A DNA stretch of 47,773 bases from a virus. Position 1 is the stretch's first letter. The number at the start of each line of letters is the position of its first letter. A program made the translations under genes and the position numbers. Below, one piece after another: positions 17,430 through 24,922 of the stretch. A model generated the notes under the pieces. That model saw nothing but the letters and a program-made list of their open reading frames with translations. It searched no databases and had not been told where the DNA came from. The stretch covers positions 1 through 47,773 of IMG/VR virus record IMGVR_UViG_3300027896_000067. One strand, given 5' to 3'.

Positions 17430-18493
17430 AGTACATCTCCATCACTTACAGTGGTTGTGTCTCCCGCCGCTGGCTTCTTCGAAACTTTCTTACAATGATC
17501 TGTGTAGAGAGCTTCTTCCGTTATGCTGTACGGGTCGTCGCTGGAAATCCGGCTTGCTGTTCTTGAAGGCGTGTTTATCATATCCAACATATCGATAACT
17601 TTCCGGATGAACACCTTAGCATCTTCATATTCTAGGTGCATTGGAACCTTCACTTCTCCCGTGCAGATGTTACCCGACGATCGGGTATGATGAGTCGACA
17701 TAATCGTGCCATTTGCTCTTAATGGTATGATCTCGCCGACGACAGGACTATATGCTAGGACACCGGGTTGACGCCACACCTTTCTCACTGCTTCATCCGT
17801 GACTTGCCACAGGATGTGGCCGTCTGTAATATAGTGAGGTGAATATACGAATCTCTTCGCAAGCACCGGACCGTTCTTGTAAAAGAACGTTGACCATCCA
17901 TCGAAGGCATCTTTAGTCGTCAAGGGAAACAAACGAATGTCCTGGTTCCGTATGCGTTCAAGTTCATCATGGAAATCTTTCTGGGCGGTGCTGATCGCAG
18001 TCGAATATTCAGACTTGAGCTTTTGAATGTGGTCGTTAACTTCGTTCTTAAATTCCTGACCGACATCGAAACGTTGAGGTGTCTGTTTCAGTTGCAGCTC
18101 ATATACTTTGTCGCCGACGCTGAACAGCGGATGCTTGATCCTATCCTCGATCAGGTCTTCCATGATTATCTCGGCGGTAAGTTTAGAGCTAACTATGCCA
18201 GAAGAATCAAGAAGTTCTTGTAACATCACAAGCGCCTTTATGAACTTCGTTCTTGCATCAGGATCATCAACAGTCCACCGGAAACTCCTAGGGACGTTCT
18301 TCGAGAACGCATATATATTGAGATAAGGATAATTCGGATAGTTCCAAGGCTCGTTCGAAATGTCGAAACGATGGTTCGTTACCCTGTTTATTTCTGCTCT
18401 GATCTCCTCCAGCTCTCCTATGGTTGCTGGGCGACTGATCGCGCAGTTTATAGTTATATTAGAACTTCCTTGTGCTGCGGATAATTCAAACAT
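17426..18493 (-). CDS. E2-like protein of Ubl module C
   Basis: 355 aa, lacking an E1 domain. The C-terminal third has GTIMSTHHTRSSGNICTGEVKVP-type residues with Cys277, the same His...Ser-Gly...Cys-Thr-Gly motif found C-terminally in both E1-E2 fusions. A helical coiled-coil region spans about 147-185. The adjacent small E1 (overlapping by 8 bp) lacks this part, so together they equal one fusion. Related in logic to PRTRC-B or Bil-type E2 proteins; exact family not proven. Confidence 0.65.
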   Translation of the reverse strand: MFELSAAQGSSNITINCAISRPATIGELEEIRAEINRVTNHRFDISNEPWNYPNYPYLNIYAFSKNVPRSFRWTVDDPDARTKFIKALVMLQELLDSSGIVSSKLTAEIIMEDLIEDRIKHPLFSVGDKVYELQLKQTPQRFDVGQEFKNEVNDHIQKLKSEYSTAISTAQKDFHDELERIRNQDIRLFPLTTKDAFDGWSTFFYKNGPVLAKRFVYSPHYITDGHILWQVTDEAVRKVWRQPGVLAYSPVVGEIIPLRANGTIMSTHHTRSSGNICTGEVKVPMHLEYEDAKVFIRKVIDMLDMINTPSRTASRISSDDPYSITEEALYTDHCKKVSKKPAAGDTTTVSDGDVL

Positions 18494-19163
18494 GAAGTGT
18501 AATCTCCTGAAGATAAGCTTCTATAGTGTTGTTCTCCGTGGGGTTAACAAAGGGCGTCTCTTCTTCGTCCTCGATCCATATTCTAACAGGTTCTCCGTCA
18601 AGGTAGGAAGCAACTGCGCAACATACAGTCAAGTATGTTTTTGCGTCTGGAACTATATCGTAGGACGTCTCAGCACCTGCTATTTCCTCGTCACCCAACA
18701 CATCTTCGATAGTACGGAATATACTGCCGGATCCCAAGTTGCAGCCAGCGTGGACGAACTGAAGGCCCTTCTTTTTGAGATTCCTCTCTATGACTTCCCG
18801 GGAAACTACAGAATCAGTTGTGATGATACAGAACCGACCGGCTAATGCCGAATAATCGAATGATTCATCTACCTTCGCGTGCATGACTGAAAAAGCAAAG
18901 CTAGGAATATGCATCAGGGGATTCGGTGCTATGTTCTTCCGGTTATTAATGGTCCTCTGTATGACTTCAGTTTTTGGTATACCAGTATTAGTGAAGGAAA
19001 TTCCGTTGAAAAAGACGTATCGCCCTAGGAATTTCAGGTCTGAAACATCATCGTCGATCAGCAGTATGTTAATGTATCCCTGCTCTCGCAATACTGACAC
19101 GAGATTCGACCCTAGTCCTCCGCCGCCGATTATGGCGATGGGCAACGCTAAGTTTGCACTCAT
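18486..19163 (-). CDS. Stand-alone E1-like (ThiF-fold) enzyme of Ubl module C
   Basis: 225 aa. IIGGGGLGSN (11-20), LLIDDDVSDL, and FVHAGCN (Cys141) match the two fusion proteins; TSYDIVPDAKTYL matches their SSYDREP block. The acceptor loop reads LKFLGRYVF instead of NLNRF, so the usual Asn is replaced by Phe. The E2 part is a separate downstream gene. Should adenylate Ubl-C. Confidence 0.75.
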   Translation of the reverse strand: MSANLALPIAIIGGGGLGSNLVSVLREQGYINILLIDDDVSDLKFLGRYVFFNGISFTNTGIPKTEVIQRTINNRKNIAPNPLMHIPSFAFSVMHAKVDESFDYSALAGRFCIITTDSVVSREVIERNLKKKGLQFVHAGCNLGSGSIFRTIEDVLGDEEIAGAETSYDIVPDAKTYLTVCCAVASYLDGEPVRIWIEDEEETPFVNPTENNTIEAYLQEITLHV

Positions 19164-19225
19164 TTATGCACCTCCCAATAAGAATGAATAAATTTGTAGA
19201 TAAGCGGTCTAACCGCATATCTACT

Positions 19226-19471
19226 TTACCAGTCGATCCAGATATCCGCGCCGGCCTTGTCGAGGGGCGTGATCTTGATCACTTTACAACGAGCATCCTT
19301 CTTCACCTTCACGGTGGAATACCCCTGCTCGTTCTTGAAGGACAATACCTGAGTTTTGGTAGGCTCTGCGTCGAACTCTTCCTCATCACCGGTGACGGTG
19401 TCCTTTACTACCCAACAATCGGGCTCATCCTCGTTTCCGAGGACTTCTCCATCTCTTACAACTTCTACCAT
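19226..19471 (-). CDS. Ubiquitin-like protein C
   Basis: 81 aa, first gene after the operon promoter. Core alignable to Ubl-A and B: CWVVKDTVTG, SFKNEQGYSTVKV, VIKITPLDKAG. It then continues with ADIWIDW instead of a Gly-Gly tail; cleavage after the Ala-Gly would be one way to expose a Gly terminus. AGAGGTT lies before the start. Confidence 0.66.
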   Translation of the reverse strand: MVEVVRDGEVLGNEDEPDCWVVKDTVTGDEEEFDAEPTKTQVLSFKNEQGYSTVKVKKDARCKVIKITPLDKAGADIWIDW

Positions 19472-19568
19472 TTTATGTCTAACCTCTTTATTGGTTATTT
19501 TTTGCTAAACGCCGCGACACCAAGAATGATTGTTTCCGTTCGCGACGAGTTACAATAAAACTTTCCTA

Positions 19569-19586
19569 GTATAAATAGTTTATGGT
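19569..19586 (-). promoter_or_regulatory. Early BRE/TATA promoter of the Ubl operon
   Basis: Minus strand ACCATAAACTATTTATACT, overlapping the end of the glycosyltransferase gene. Predicted start near 19545 leaves a leader of about 75 nt before Ubl-C. The nine following genes are tightly packed with no other copy of the motif, so they probably form one operon. Confidence 0.65.
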
Positions 19587-20620
19587 ATTCTCCTTCTATA
19601 AATGTCCAGATACCTTTTCGCCATGTTCTCACGTGAAAAGAACTCTGCGCGACACCGACAATCTTCAGGCCGGATATCGTCTATCTGCTTTAAGGCGTGC
19701 CACATCTCGATTGTGTCATTTACTACTAAACCACTGCCTGGGGTGACTATTTCAGGTAACGCGCCATCTCGAAACGTTATAACTGGTGTACCACACGCAA
19801 GCGATTCCGGCGCTACCAACCCAAAGGGTTCGCCGAACTGACTTGGAATCAGAGTGCATCTTGCATTCTGATAGAACTTGATTTTGTCCTTCTGCGGTAT
19901 TTCCACGTGAAACTTGATGTCACCTTTCTGGGCCATCGCTTGCAACTGCGTAAGATATATAGAATCTTCCATTGTGGCGACGACCGGACTCCCAACGATA
20001 TCGAGACCACAGTGAGAAAGCAATGCCACCTGCGCGGCCACCTGTGCGCCTTTAAACGTCTGGAACCGCCCTACGAATAGGAGTCGGTCTCCCTTATCCT
20101 TTTGAAAGGCGTACTCTTGAACATTAATGCCATTATAAGCAGTGTCAATAATTGCATCCTTCGGCATAGTTGCTTGAAAATGATGTTGCGCGAGGGCCTT
20201 AATGTACTCAGATATTGTAATTAAGTGTACATCTGTAGGCCAATTGTTCCAGTAGAAATGTCCGTGTGATACGTGAAATACATTGTCTTGCTTCAACTGA
20301 CTCTCTAAACAGAACCAATTATTTCCACAAACAATATCAAATTCTTTCAAATCTTCTTTACACTCATCAAACAACTTCTGCTCTAGTGCGAACCAATCAG
20401 TGTTTATGCTATCAGCTGCAAAAGATTCCATAGGCTCGATAAATTCTCGAACTTTATAATCACCAATCGGAACGCTACCATTAGCACAAAATACAGTAAC
20501 ATCTTGCCCAAGTTCAGATAATCCGCAAGCCAGATCAGCAACAACTCTTTCCACTCCTCCATAATTTTTAGGAGGAGTTGTTATATATGGTGTTGATAAT
20601 AATGCTATTCGAATAATAAT
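19580..20620 (-). CDS. GT4-type glycosyltransferase
   Basis: A GT-B enzyme: C-terminal half has LLFVGRFQTFKGA, FGEPFGLVAPESLACGTPVI and ALPEIV, the GT4 donor-binding EX7E region. Reading upstream of the first GTG (20554) gives RIALLSTPYITTPPKNYGG, a typical GT4 N-terminus, so the true protein must start further upstream. No ATG, GTG or TTG exists there before an in-frame stop; three ATT codons (20612-20620) follow directly after a pentamer array. Probably sugar-modifies virion or host surface molecules. Confidence 0.75.
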   Translation of the reverse strand: MIIRIALLSTPYITTPPKNYGGVERVVADLACGLSELGQDVTVFCANGSVPIGDYKVREFIEPMESFAADSINTDWFALEQKLFDECKEDLKEFDIVCGNNWFCLESQLKQDNVFHVSHGHFYWNNWPTDVHLITISEYIKALAQHHFQATMPKDAIIDTAYNGINVQEYAFQKDKGDRLLFVGRFQTFKGAQVAAQVALLSHCGLDIVGSPVVATMEDSIYLTQLQAMAQKGDIKFHVEIPQKDKIKFYQNARCTLIPSQFGEPFGLVAPESLACGTPVITFRDGALPEIVTPGSGLVVNDTIEMWHALKQIDDIRPEDCRCRAEFFSRENMAKRYLDIYRRRIP

Positions 20621-20695
20621 CCCTACCTTACCTCACCTTACCAGACCAGACCAAACCGGACCTTGCCGTGCCCCACCGTACCACACCTCACCACA
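20621..20695 (-). repeat. Degenerate pentanucleotide array 1, GGYNN on the minus strand
   Basis: Fifteen uninterrupted 5-nt units, all CCNNR on the plus strand (CCTTA, CCTCA, CCAGA, CCAAA and so on). It ends immediately at the first codons of the glycosyltransferase. GGTGA-like units resemble archaeal Shine-Dalgarno sequences. Confidence 0.8.
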
Positions 20696-20705
20696 TCTCA
20701 TTTGA

Positions 20706-20722
20706 GTCTCCTATTCAGAGAC
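20706..20722 (-). terminator. Hairpin upstream of pentamer array 1
   Basis: GTCTC and GAGAC pair around a 7-nt loop. The same hairpin with similar flanks precedes array 4 (30822-30844). Confidence 0.4.
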
Positions 20723-20730
20723 CTCCGATT

Positions 20731-20781
20731 CTAGGGCGTTTTCTGCACTGGAGTTAAGTCAATTTCTCCTGTTTCTGCCAT
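20731..20781 (-). CDS. Possible 16-aa peptide
   Basis: ATG at 20781 preceded by ATAGGAGATGTAA, a good ribosome binding site, followed by 16 codons. It lies between the 82-aa gene and pentamer array 1. No homology recognisable; could be chance. Confidence 0.25.
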   Translation of the reverse strand: MAETGEIDLTPVQKTP

Positions 20782-20802
20782 TTACATCTCCTATGACGAT
20801 CT

Positions 20803-21051
20803 TCATACTGAGTATATTTGCGCTTGTCTGATGTCTTCTAGGGACTTTTCTAGCTGGGTTATCACCAGGTAATACGCTCCACTTGCCTTCAAGAATGTAA
20901 TTGCTTCGCGTATTCCTTGGGCCGCGGTTTCGAGCCGAATTTTGTTTTGCTCTTGTATATCCCTTCTTCTTGATTCGTCTTTGCCTACGTATCTCCACCC
21001 CAAAATGCCGATCGATTCCCAATCTTCTGGTTTATCGTCCATTATACACAT
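20803..21051 (-). CDS. Small helical protein of unknown function
   Basis: 82 aa, mainly charged helix (IQEQNKIRLETAAQGIREAI, LVITQLEKSLEDIRQAQ). GGGAGG lies 8 nt upstream of the ATG. Pentamer array 2 lies about 34 nt upstream of the start. Not recognised. Confidence 0.6.
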   Translation of the reverse strand: MCIMDDKPEDWESIGILGWRYVGKDESRRRDIQEQNKIRLETAAQGIREAITFLKASGAYYLVITQLEKSLEDIRQAQIYSV

Positions 21052-21084
21052 TTATTTGCCTCCCTAAGGGAATGTTCCCAATAT

Positions 21085-21154
21085 CCATACCTTACCTTGC
21101 CCCGCCTTACCTCGACAAACCACACCGTGCCTGACCAAATCCAACCTCACCATA
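21085..21154 (-). repeat. Degenerate pentanucleotide array 2, GGYNN on the minus strand
   Basis: Fourteen 5-nt units in one phase (CCATA, CCTTA, CCTTG, CCCCG ... CCATA on the plus strand); only two units (ACAAA, TCCAA) deviate. Sits between the NadV terminator hairpin and the 82-aa gene. Confidence 0.78.
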
Positions 21155-21162
21155 TATCGATC

Positions 21163-21178
21163 ACTCCCTCTCGGGAGT
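21163..21178 (-). terminator. Hairpin after nadV
   Basis: ACTCCC and GGGAGT form a 6-bp stem with a TCTC loop 9 nt after the NadV stop; pentamer array 2 starts just beyond it. Confidence 0.5.
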
Positions 21179-21186
21179 AGACTCTT

Positions 21187-22557
21187 TTACGGAAATGTCC
21201 CTAACTCACGTCTAATTTGGTCGAGAGTTTGTGTTCTCATCACAGTACCATCTAAAAATGCGGTCTGTAAACAATCTAACTCGTTATTATCCTCGAGTCG
21301 AGTGGTCTTAAAACTGCCGTTGCTCTGTATTAGCTTGAGACGACCTGCCTTCGAGCGTTTCCACGAAGCATTAATCGGGTCTTTGTAGACGTCGTACCAT
21401 TTCTCGTCGCGTTTTATAGCACTTGCCTTAAATGCGAACTTCAAGGTGTCTCTATTAAGACGCTGTAGCAACGCGCCGCCCATGCCGAAAGCAATATTGT
21501 CGATCGACCACCTTTCGTGCTTCATTGCGCCCAGGACCGAATTGATTGTGTCATAGTCGACGCCATCCCCTTGAATGATTCGAACGTGAGGATCTAAGAC
21601 CTTATACCCTTTGGCGTTAACTGAGTATCCGAACTTGTCACCGAGCGTATTCAGAACGCTCATAACAACCTCTAGGGGATCGCCCGAGTCAGGACGAACA
21701 ACCAAAGTTCCGTCGCGGGCCATTATCGTGTCTTTTAGCTCAGTTCCCCATATCTCTGCGCACGCCTTATAGATGTCGAATGAATCCGAAACGCATGCTA
21801 TGATGCCAGTGGGCCACGTCTCCAACATATTGCGCATGGCTTCAACTTCATTGTCGCGACCCCACGAAGTGATGGTTGAATGCTCGCTCGCCGGGATACT
21901 GAACCCAGGCATCTCCGCTGCATAATACTGTCGGAGGAAAACTAACGCAGCAACGGTATCCGTTCCTAAAAAGCTGAGGAGATGAGCTGCTCCGCCTATT
22001 CCCGCGGATTCTTCGCTCGATACGCCCCTATACCCGAAATCATGTAAACGGTAGACATCACTTTCGACTCCAGTTTCTTCCATATACCAATCCATAAGTT
22101 TTCTTATTTCATGCGATTGTGTAGCAACGGTTATTGGATACCACAGACGCGAGAGCATAGTCTCCACGAAGTTTGTCAACCAGAAACACTTGGGATCAGT
22201 GTTTTCGACGGTTAACAGTACGTTATTCGTTGGAACGCAGGTTCCTTCGCGAACTGCCTTAATGCGGATGGGTAGTTTGCCACCGTATTGATCGATCAAG
22301 TATTCCCACGAGGGTCGATCGAACGTGCCGGGTCCCATATGAGCGTTTATTATCGCTTCTGCATCGTTGATCTTGGCTTCGGTGACTACATTACCTGCAA
22401 GATACTCTCTCATGCAAGCTTGTAACCCGAAAAACACCGAATAAGGCCACTTACCACCTCTGCTCTCAAAGTACGAATACACCGCTTCAGTGTCCCTAGG
22501 GTACTGCCGGCGATGTGTGTATTTGTAACTGTCACTCATTAAGCATATGTTGCTCAT
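21187..22557 (-). CDS. nadV: Nicotinamide phosphoribosyltransferase
   Basis: 456 aa, full length for NAMPT/NadV. Characteristic blocks: DSYKYTHRRQYP (residues 8-19), FESRGG, HDFGYRGVSSEESAGIGGAAHL, ASEHSTITSWGRDNE, VRPDSGDP, IQGDGVDYDTI, and NIAFGMGGALLQ. It makes NMN from nicotinamide and PRPP, a salvage step towards NAD. Phages carry NadV to maintain or restore NAD in infected cells. Its start overlaps the upstream 142-aa gene (ATGA). No NMN adenylyltransferase is in the window, so a host enzyme or one elsewhere in the genome would finish the pathway. Confidence 0.93.
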   Translation of the reverse strand: MSNICLMSDSYKYTHRRQYPRDTEAVYSYFESRGGKWPYSVFFGLQACMREYLAGNVVTEAKINDAEAIINAHMGPGTFDRPSWEYLIDQYGGKLPIRIKAVREGTCVPTNNVLLTVENTDPKCFWLTNFVETMLSRLWYPITVATQSHEIRKLMDWYMEETGVESDVYRLHDFGYRGVSSEESAGIGGAAHLLSFLGTDTVAALVFLRQYYAAEMPGFSIPASEHSTITSWGRDNEVEAMRNMLETWPTGIIACVSDSFDIYKACAEIWGTELKDTIMARDGTLVVRPDSGDPLEVVMSVLNTLGDKFGYSVNAKGYKVLDPHVRIIQGDGVDYDTINSVLGAMKHERWSIDNIAFGMGGALLQRLNRDTLKFAFKASAIKRDEKWYDVYKDPINASWKRSKAGRLKLIQSNGSFKTTRLEDNNELDCLQTAFLDGTVMRTQTLDQIRRELGTFP

Positions 22558-22982
22558 TCTATATCACCCTCAATGAATTGTTCATAAGCGTAACGATTTA
22601 ATCGTTCATCGGTAAGAGGAACATCTACGTGATTCCGTATTGAAGCTGTGACGTCACTCAACCTGTAATTCAGCACGGTGAATATGTGTTCTTTGGTGTC
22701 GTGCTCGAAATCTACGTCATACAGGAACATTGATTGAGCAACCTTTGGGATGTCGTTCTTGGGGTCGTCTTTCTTCTGGAAGTAATATCTAAACTTGCCT
22801 TTGCCATGCCGGAACAAACCTTCGGGTGACCACATATAATATGGGAATCGGCGTATCTCTGGCAACGCATTGCAGATTAGGAGGTCGGTAGCTGAGGCAG
22901 AACCATACATGCGACCATCTATTGAGACATCTACTAATCCATCATTAGGGCCGACCCTACGTCGGTCAATCTTCAAATGCAT
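22554..22982 (-). CDS. Unknown protein coupled to nadV
   Basis: 142 aa, overlapping both neighbours, so part of the NadV operon. Mixed alpha/beta with many aromatic and basic residues (RRFPYYMWSPEGLFRHGKGKF). I do not recognise the family. Coupling with nadV hints at NAD metabolism, but that is inference. Confidence 0.6.
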   Translation of the reverse strand: MHLKIDRRRVGPNDGLVDVSIDGRMYGSASATDLLICNALPEIRRFPYYMWSPEGLFRHGKGKFRYYFQKKDDPKNDIPKVAQSMFLYDVDFEHDTKEHIFTVLNYRLSDVTASIRNHVDVPLTDERLNRYAYEQFIEGDIE

Positions 22983-23244
22983 CCCTTGATTCTCTCCCTT
23001 CCTTCACCCCGGTAATCTCACCCAAACTCTGACACTTGTAGCAGAACACCCGCAAGTACGTGTTAGCGTTGTCTGGCATGCCTCGGACGAAATCCTTTAT
23101 GAAAGGTATCCAGATGTGACCGTCACACGGTAGAGGGTTCGGCGCGGCTGGGTAATCGATTGGCCGTTCTTTTATTACTCTGATTTCGAATAGATCGTTA
23201 AACAATTCCTGCATCCTCCTTGATGAGTTTGATCGCCTGTACAC
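22966..23244 (-). CDS. Small protein, first gene of the nadV operon
   Basis: 92 aa with one CxxC (VFCYKCQSLGEI) that may be half a zinc site. The GTG at 23244 fits a leaderless mRNA because the early promoter TATA box is centred about 28 nt upstream; an internal ATG at 23214 follows AAGGAGG with no spacing and is less likely. Function unknown. Confidence 0.55.
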   Translation of the reverse strand: MYRRSNSSRRMQELFNDLFEIRVIKERPIDYPAAPNPLPCDGHIWIPFIKDFVRGMPDNANTYLRVFCYKCQSLGEITGVKEGRESRDAFED

Positions 23245-23269
23245 ACCTACCTTCTAATAAGTGTATGTA

Positions 23270-23287
23270 GTATTTAATACTTTTGGT
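23270..23287 (-). promoter_or_regulatory. Early BRE/TATA promoter of the nadV operon
   Basis: Minus strand ACCAAAAGTATTAAATAC; predicted transcript start within 3 nt of the GTG at 23244. Confidence 0.62.
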
Positions 23288-23333
23288 ACAACAACGAAAA
23301 AAGAGAAAGGGAAGGGGGGTGAATAGGAAGAAC

Positions 23334-23519
23334 TCACCTAACGTCAACGTACTCCATACAGAGCCCGAGCACTTCATCGTATGAACCTGCGCCGAATGCT
23401 TTCTGCTGAAACTCTGCTGCCTCGTCTTTCATTCCGGCTTTCTTCAGAGTCTTCGATACATTGCCTATTATCCCAAAGACGTTTCCGTCTTTGCCCACGA
23501 GTTTGCATATAGGTTTCAT
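23334..23519 (-). CDS. Conserved small phage-type protein
   Basis: 61 aa (MKPICKLVGKDGNVFGIIGN, later YDEVLGLCMEYVDV). The pattern matches a small family I recall from phages and Firmicutes of unknown function. The ATG has GAGGTG upstream and a strong early promoter. Confidence 0.7.
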   Translation of the reverse strand: MKPICKLVGKDGNVFGIIGNVSKTLKKAGMKDEAAEFQQKAFGAGSYDEVLGLCMEYVDVR

Positions 23520-23566
23520 AGCTTTTGCACCTCACGTTTATTGACAATACTCTATACGCTTTGCTA

Positions 23567-23584
23567 GAATAAATAGTTTTTGGT
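23567..23584 (-). promoter_or_regulatory. Early BRE/TATA promoter
   Basis: Minus strand GACCAAAAACTATTTATTC, about 50 nt before the ATG at 23519. Confidence 0.65.
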
Positions 23585-23589
23585 CTGGA

Positions 23590-24057
23590 TTATCGACGTA
23601 CGTTACGCATACTTTTAATCACACTGCGATCTATTAACTCCTGGATCTTGCGTTCTAGTTCTTCCTGCTCAAGCTCGCTCTTGGTCTTTGTCTTTATCCA
23701 TTGACTTGAGCCGAGCTTCTTGTTATACTCATCCATTTCATGCAGATTAAAGAACACGGGTATGCCTAGTTCAGTTGCGCGAGCGATTTCGGCTTGGGTG
23801 CCATTAGAGCTTTCATATCCTTTCTTGACTACAAGAACGGCATCACAGACCTCTAAGAAGCTCATGGAATATCGGAGATACTCTTCATAAGAGACCTCTC
23901 CGAATAAAGAGAAGTTGTAATCTAGATGCGGGCAAAAAGGAGCATATCCCGCTTTCAAAACATCAAACGCGAGATTCATCCCACGTCTCATGTTGCTGAG
24001 CGCACCAATAATATTTGGAGCATTATATGCTCCGGCTACATAAACACGTCTAATCAT
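23590..24057 (-). CDS. DUF4406-like, nucleoside deoxyribosyltransferase-related protein
   Basis: 155 aa from the ATG at 24057. N-terminal RVYVAGAY, central DAVLVVKKGYESSNGTQAEI and IPVFF are typical of DUF4406/Nuc_deoxyrib_tr proteins, which bind nucleoside or nucleotide ligands. The C-terminal 45 residues are a charged helix. The start codon lies 8 nt from the end of pentamer array 3. The activity is unknown. Confidence 0.72.
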   Translation of the reverse strand: MIRRVYVAGAYNAPNIIGALSNMRRGMNLAFDVLKAGYAPFCPHLDYNFSLFGEVSYEEYLRYSMSFLEVCDAVLVVKKGYESSNGTQAEIARATELGIPVFFNLHEMDEYNKKLGSSQWIKTKTKSELEQEELERKIQELIDRSVIKSMRNVRR

Positions 24058-24065
24058 AAAACACA

Positions 24066-24125
24066 CCTTACCATACCTTGCCTGACCCCACCTTGCCTTA
24101 CCGAACCTAACCCAACCTTACCTTA
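24066..24125 (-). repeat. Degenerate pentanucleotide array 3, GGYNN on the minus strand
   Basis: Twelve consecutive 5-nt units, all beginning CC on the plus strand (CCTTA, CCATA, CCTTG, CCTGA, CCCCA ...). It directly precedes the start codon of the DUF4406-like gene. Confidence 0.8.
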
Positions 24126-24150
24126 TTATCCGCTGCCATTTATATACCTC

Positions 24151-24474
24151 TTAATCATGTAACCCCTTCTTATTATGAATATCGGAATCAATTTCCATTA
24201 GTTTAAATATCAAATTGTCATAGAGATCTTCGTTTTCATATATTTTTGAGTCTTCATATCTAGAGATAACCCGCCTATTGAACTCTAATTTGCATCCTTC
24301 TAACGCCCCTAGAACATCATTGAATGTTGCATATGAAATTCCTTTGACTGAGACATAGCGCAATATGTCCATAGTTATCTTGTAGTTCAGTTCTCCGGAA
24401 GTTTCTGGTAAGGATCCGCCTCCTATCTCCATTCTTCTTTCCTTCTTGATGTATGGCATTTTAATCTGCTCCAA
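24151..24474 (-). CDS. DUF6899-like phage protein
   Basis: 107 aa. MPYIKKERR...GELNYKIT...LGALEGCKLEFNRRVISRYEDSKI is the signature of a small family common in phages and archaeal viruses, function unknown. Overlaps the start region of the neighbouring zinc protein gene by 14 bp. Confidence 0.78.
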   Translation of the reverse strand: MEQIKMPYIKKERRMEIGGGSLPETSGELNYKITMDILRYVSVKGISYATFNDVLGALEGCKLEFNRRVISRYEDSKIYENEDLYDNLIFKLMEIDSDIHNKKGLHD

Positions 24475-24661
24475 TTGAATGTATGACTTCTTTCAGCTTC
24501 TCTGGAGTTGCTTTACTTGCACACTCTTCATAATGGTCGCCTGTTAGTTTTGCGTACTGCATCTCCGTTTTCCTTCGCGAGGATATTCTGAATCCGCAAA
24601 ATGGGCAAACAAATACTTGATTCGTTTCAAAATCCGCAATAGTGATTGGTCTTTTACTCAT
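24461..24661 (-). CDS. Small zinc-finger protein
   Basis: 66 aa from the ATG at 24661. CPFCG plus HYEEC gives a CxxC...HxxxC zinc finger, possibly DNA- or RNA-binding. Overlaps the next gene, so co-translated. Confidence 0.6.
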   Translation of the reverse strand: MSKRPITIADFETNQVFVCPFCGFRISSRRKTEMQYAKLTGDHYEECASKATPEKLKEVIHSIGAD

Positions 24662-24686
24662 CGTATCCACCATAAAAAGAATATGA

Positions 24687-24759
24687 TGCTCCTGCTGGGA
24701 TTTGGACCCAGGTCTAAGGGTCGAAGGCCCTCAATGATTGGCCACTACACTACAGGAGC
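24687..24759 (-). tRNA. tRNA-Glu (anticodon TTC)
   Basis: Acceptor GCTCCTG/CAGGAGC, D-arm GTGT...TCAT, anticodon loop CCTTCGA, T-loop region GGGTCCAAATCC, discriminator A. Confidence 0.85.
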
Positions 24760-24761
24760 GA

Positions 24762-24835
24762 TGCCACATGGGAGATTCGAACTCCCGTTGCTTGCATGGC
24801 ATGCAAACGTGCTAACCGAACTACACTAATGTGGC
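24762..24835 (-). tRNA. tRNA-Gly (anticodon GCC)
   Basis: Acceptor GCCACAT/ATGTGGC, anticodon arm TTTGC-ATGCCAT-GCAAG, T-arm GGGAG-TTCGAAT-CTCCC, discriminator A. Confidence 0.85.
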
Positions 24836-24838
24836 TCA

Positions 24839-24912
24839 TGGAACGGGCAGGACTTGAACCTGCGATAAGAGCCTCTTCAGGACCCCGAATTCCCGATCTA
24901 TTCTACCGTTCC
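24839..24912 (-). tRNA. tRNA-Phe (anticodon GAA)
   Basis: Acceptor GGAACGG/CCGTTCC, anticodon arm GGGTC-CTGAAGA-GGCTC, T-arm GCAGG-TTCAAGT-CCTGC, discriminator A. Confidence 0.82.
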
Positions 24913-24922
24913 TCGATAGTTA

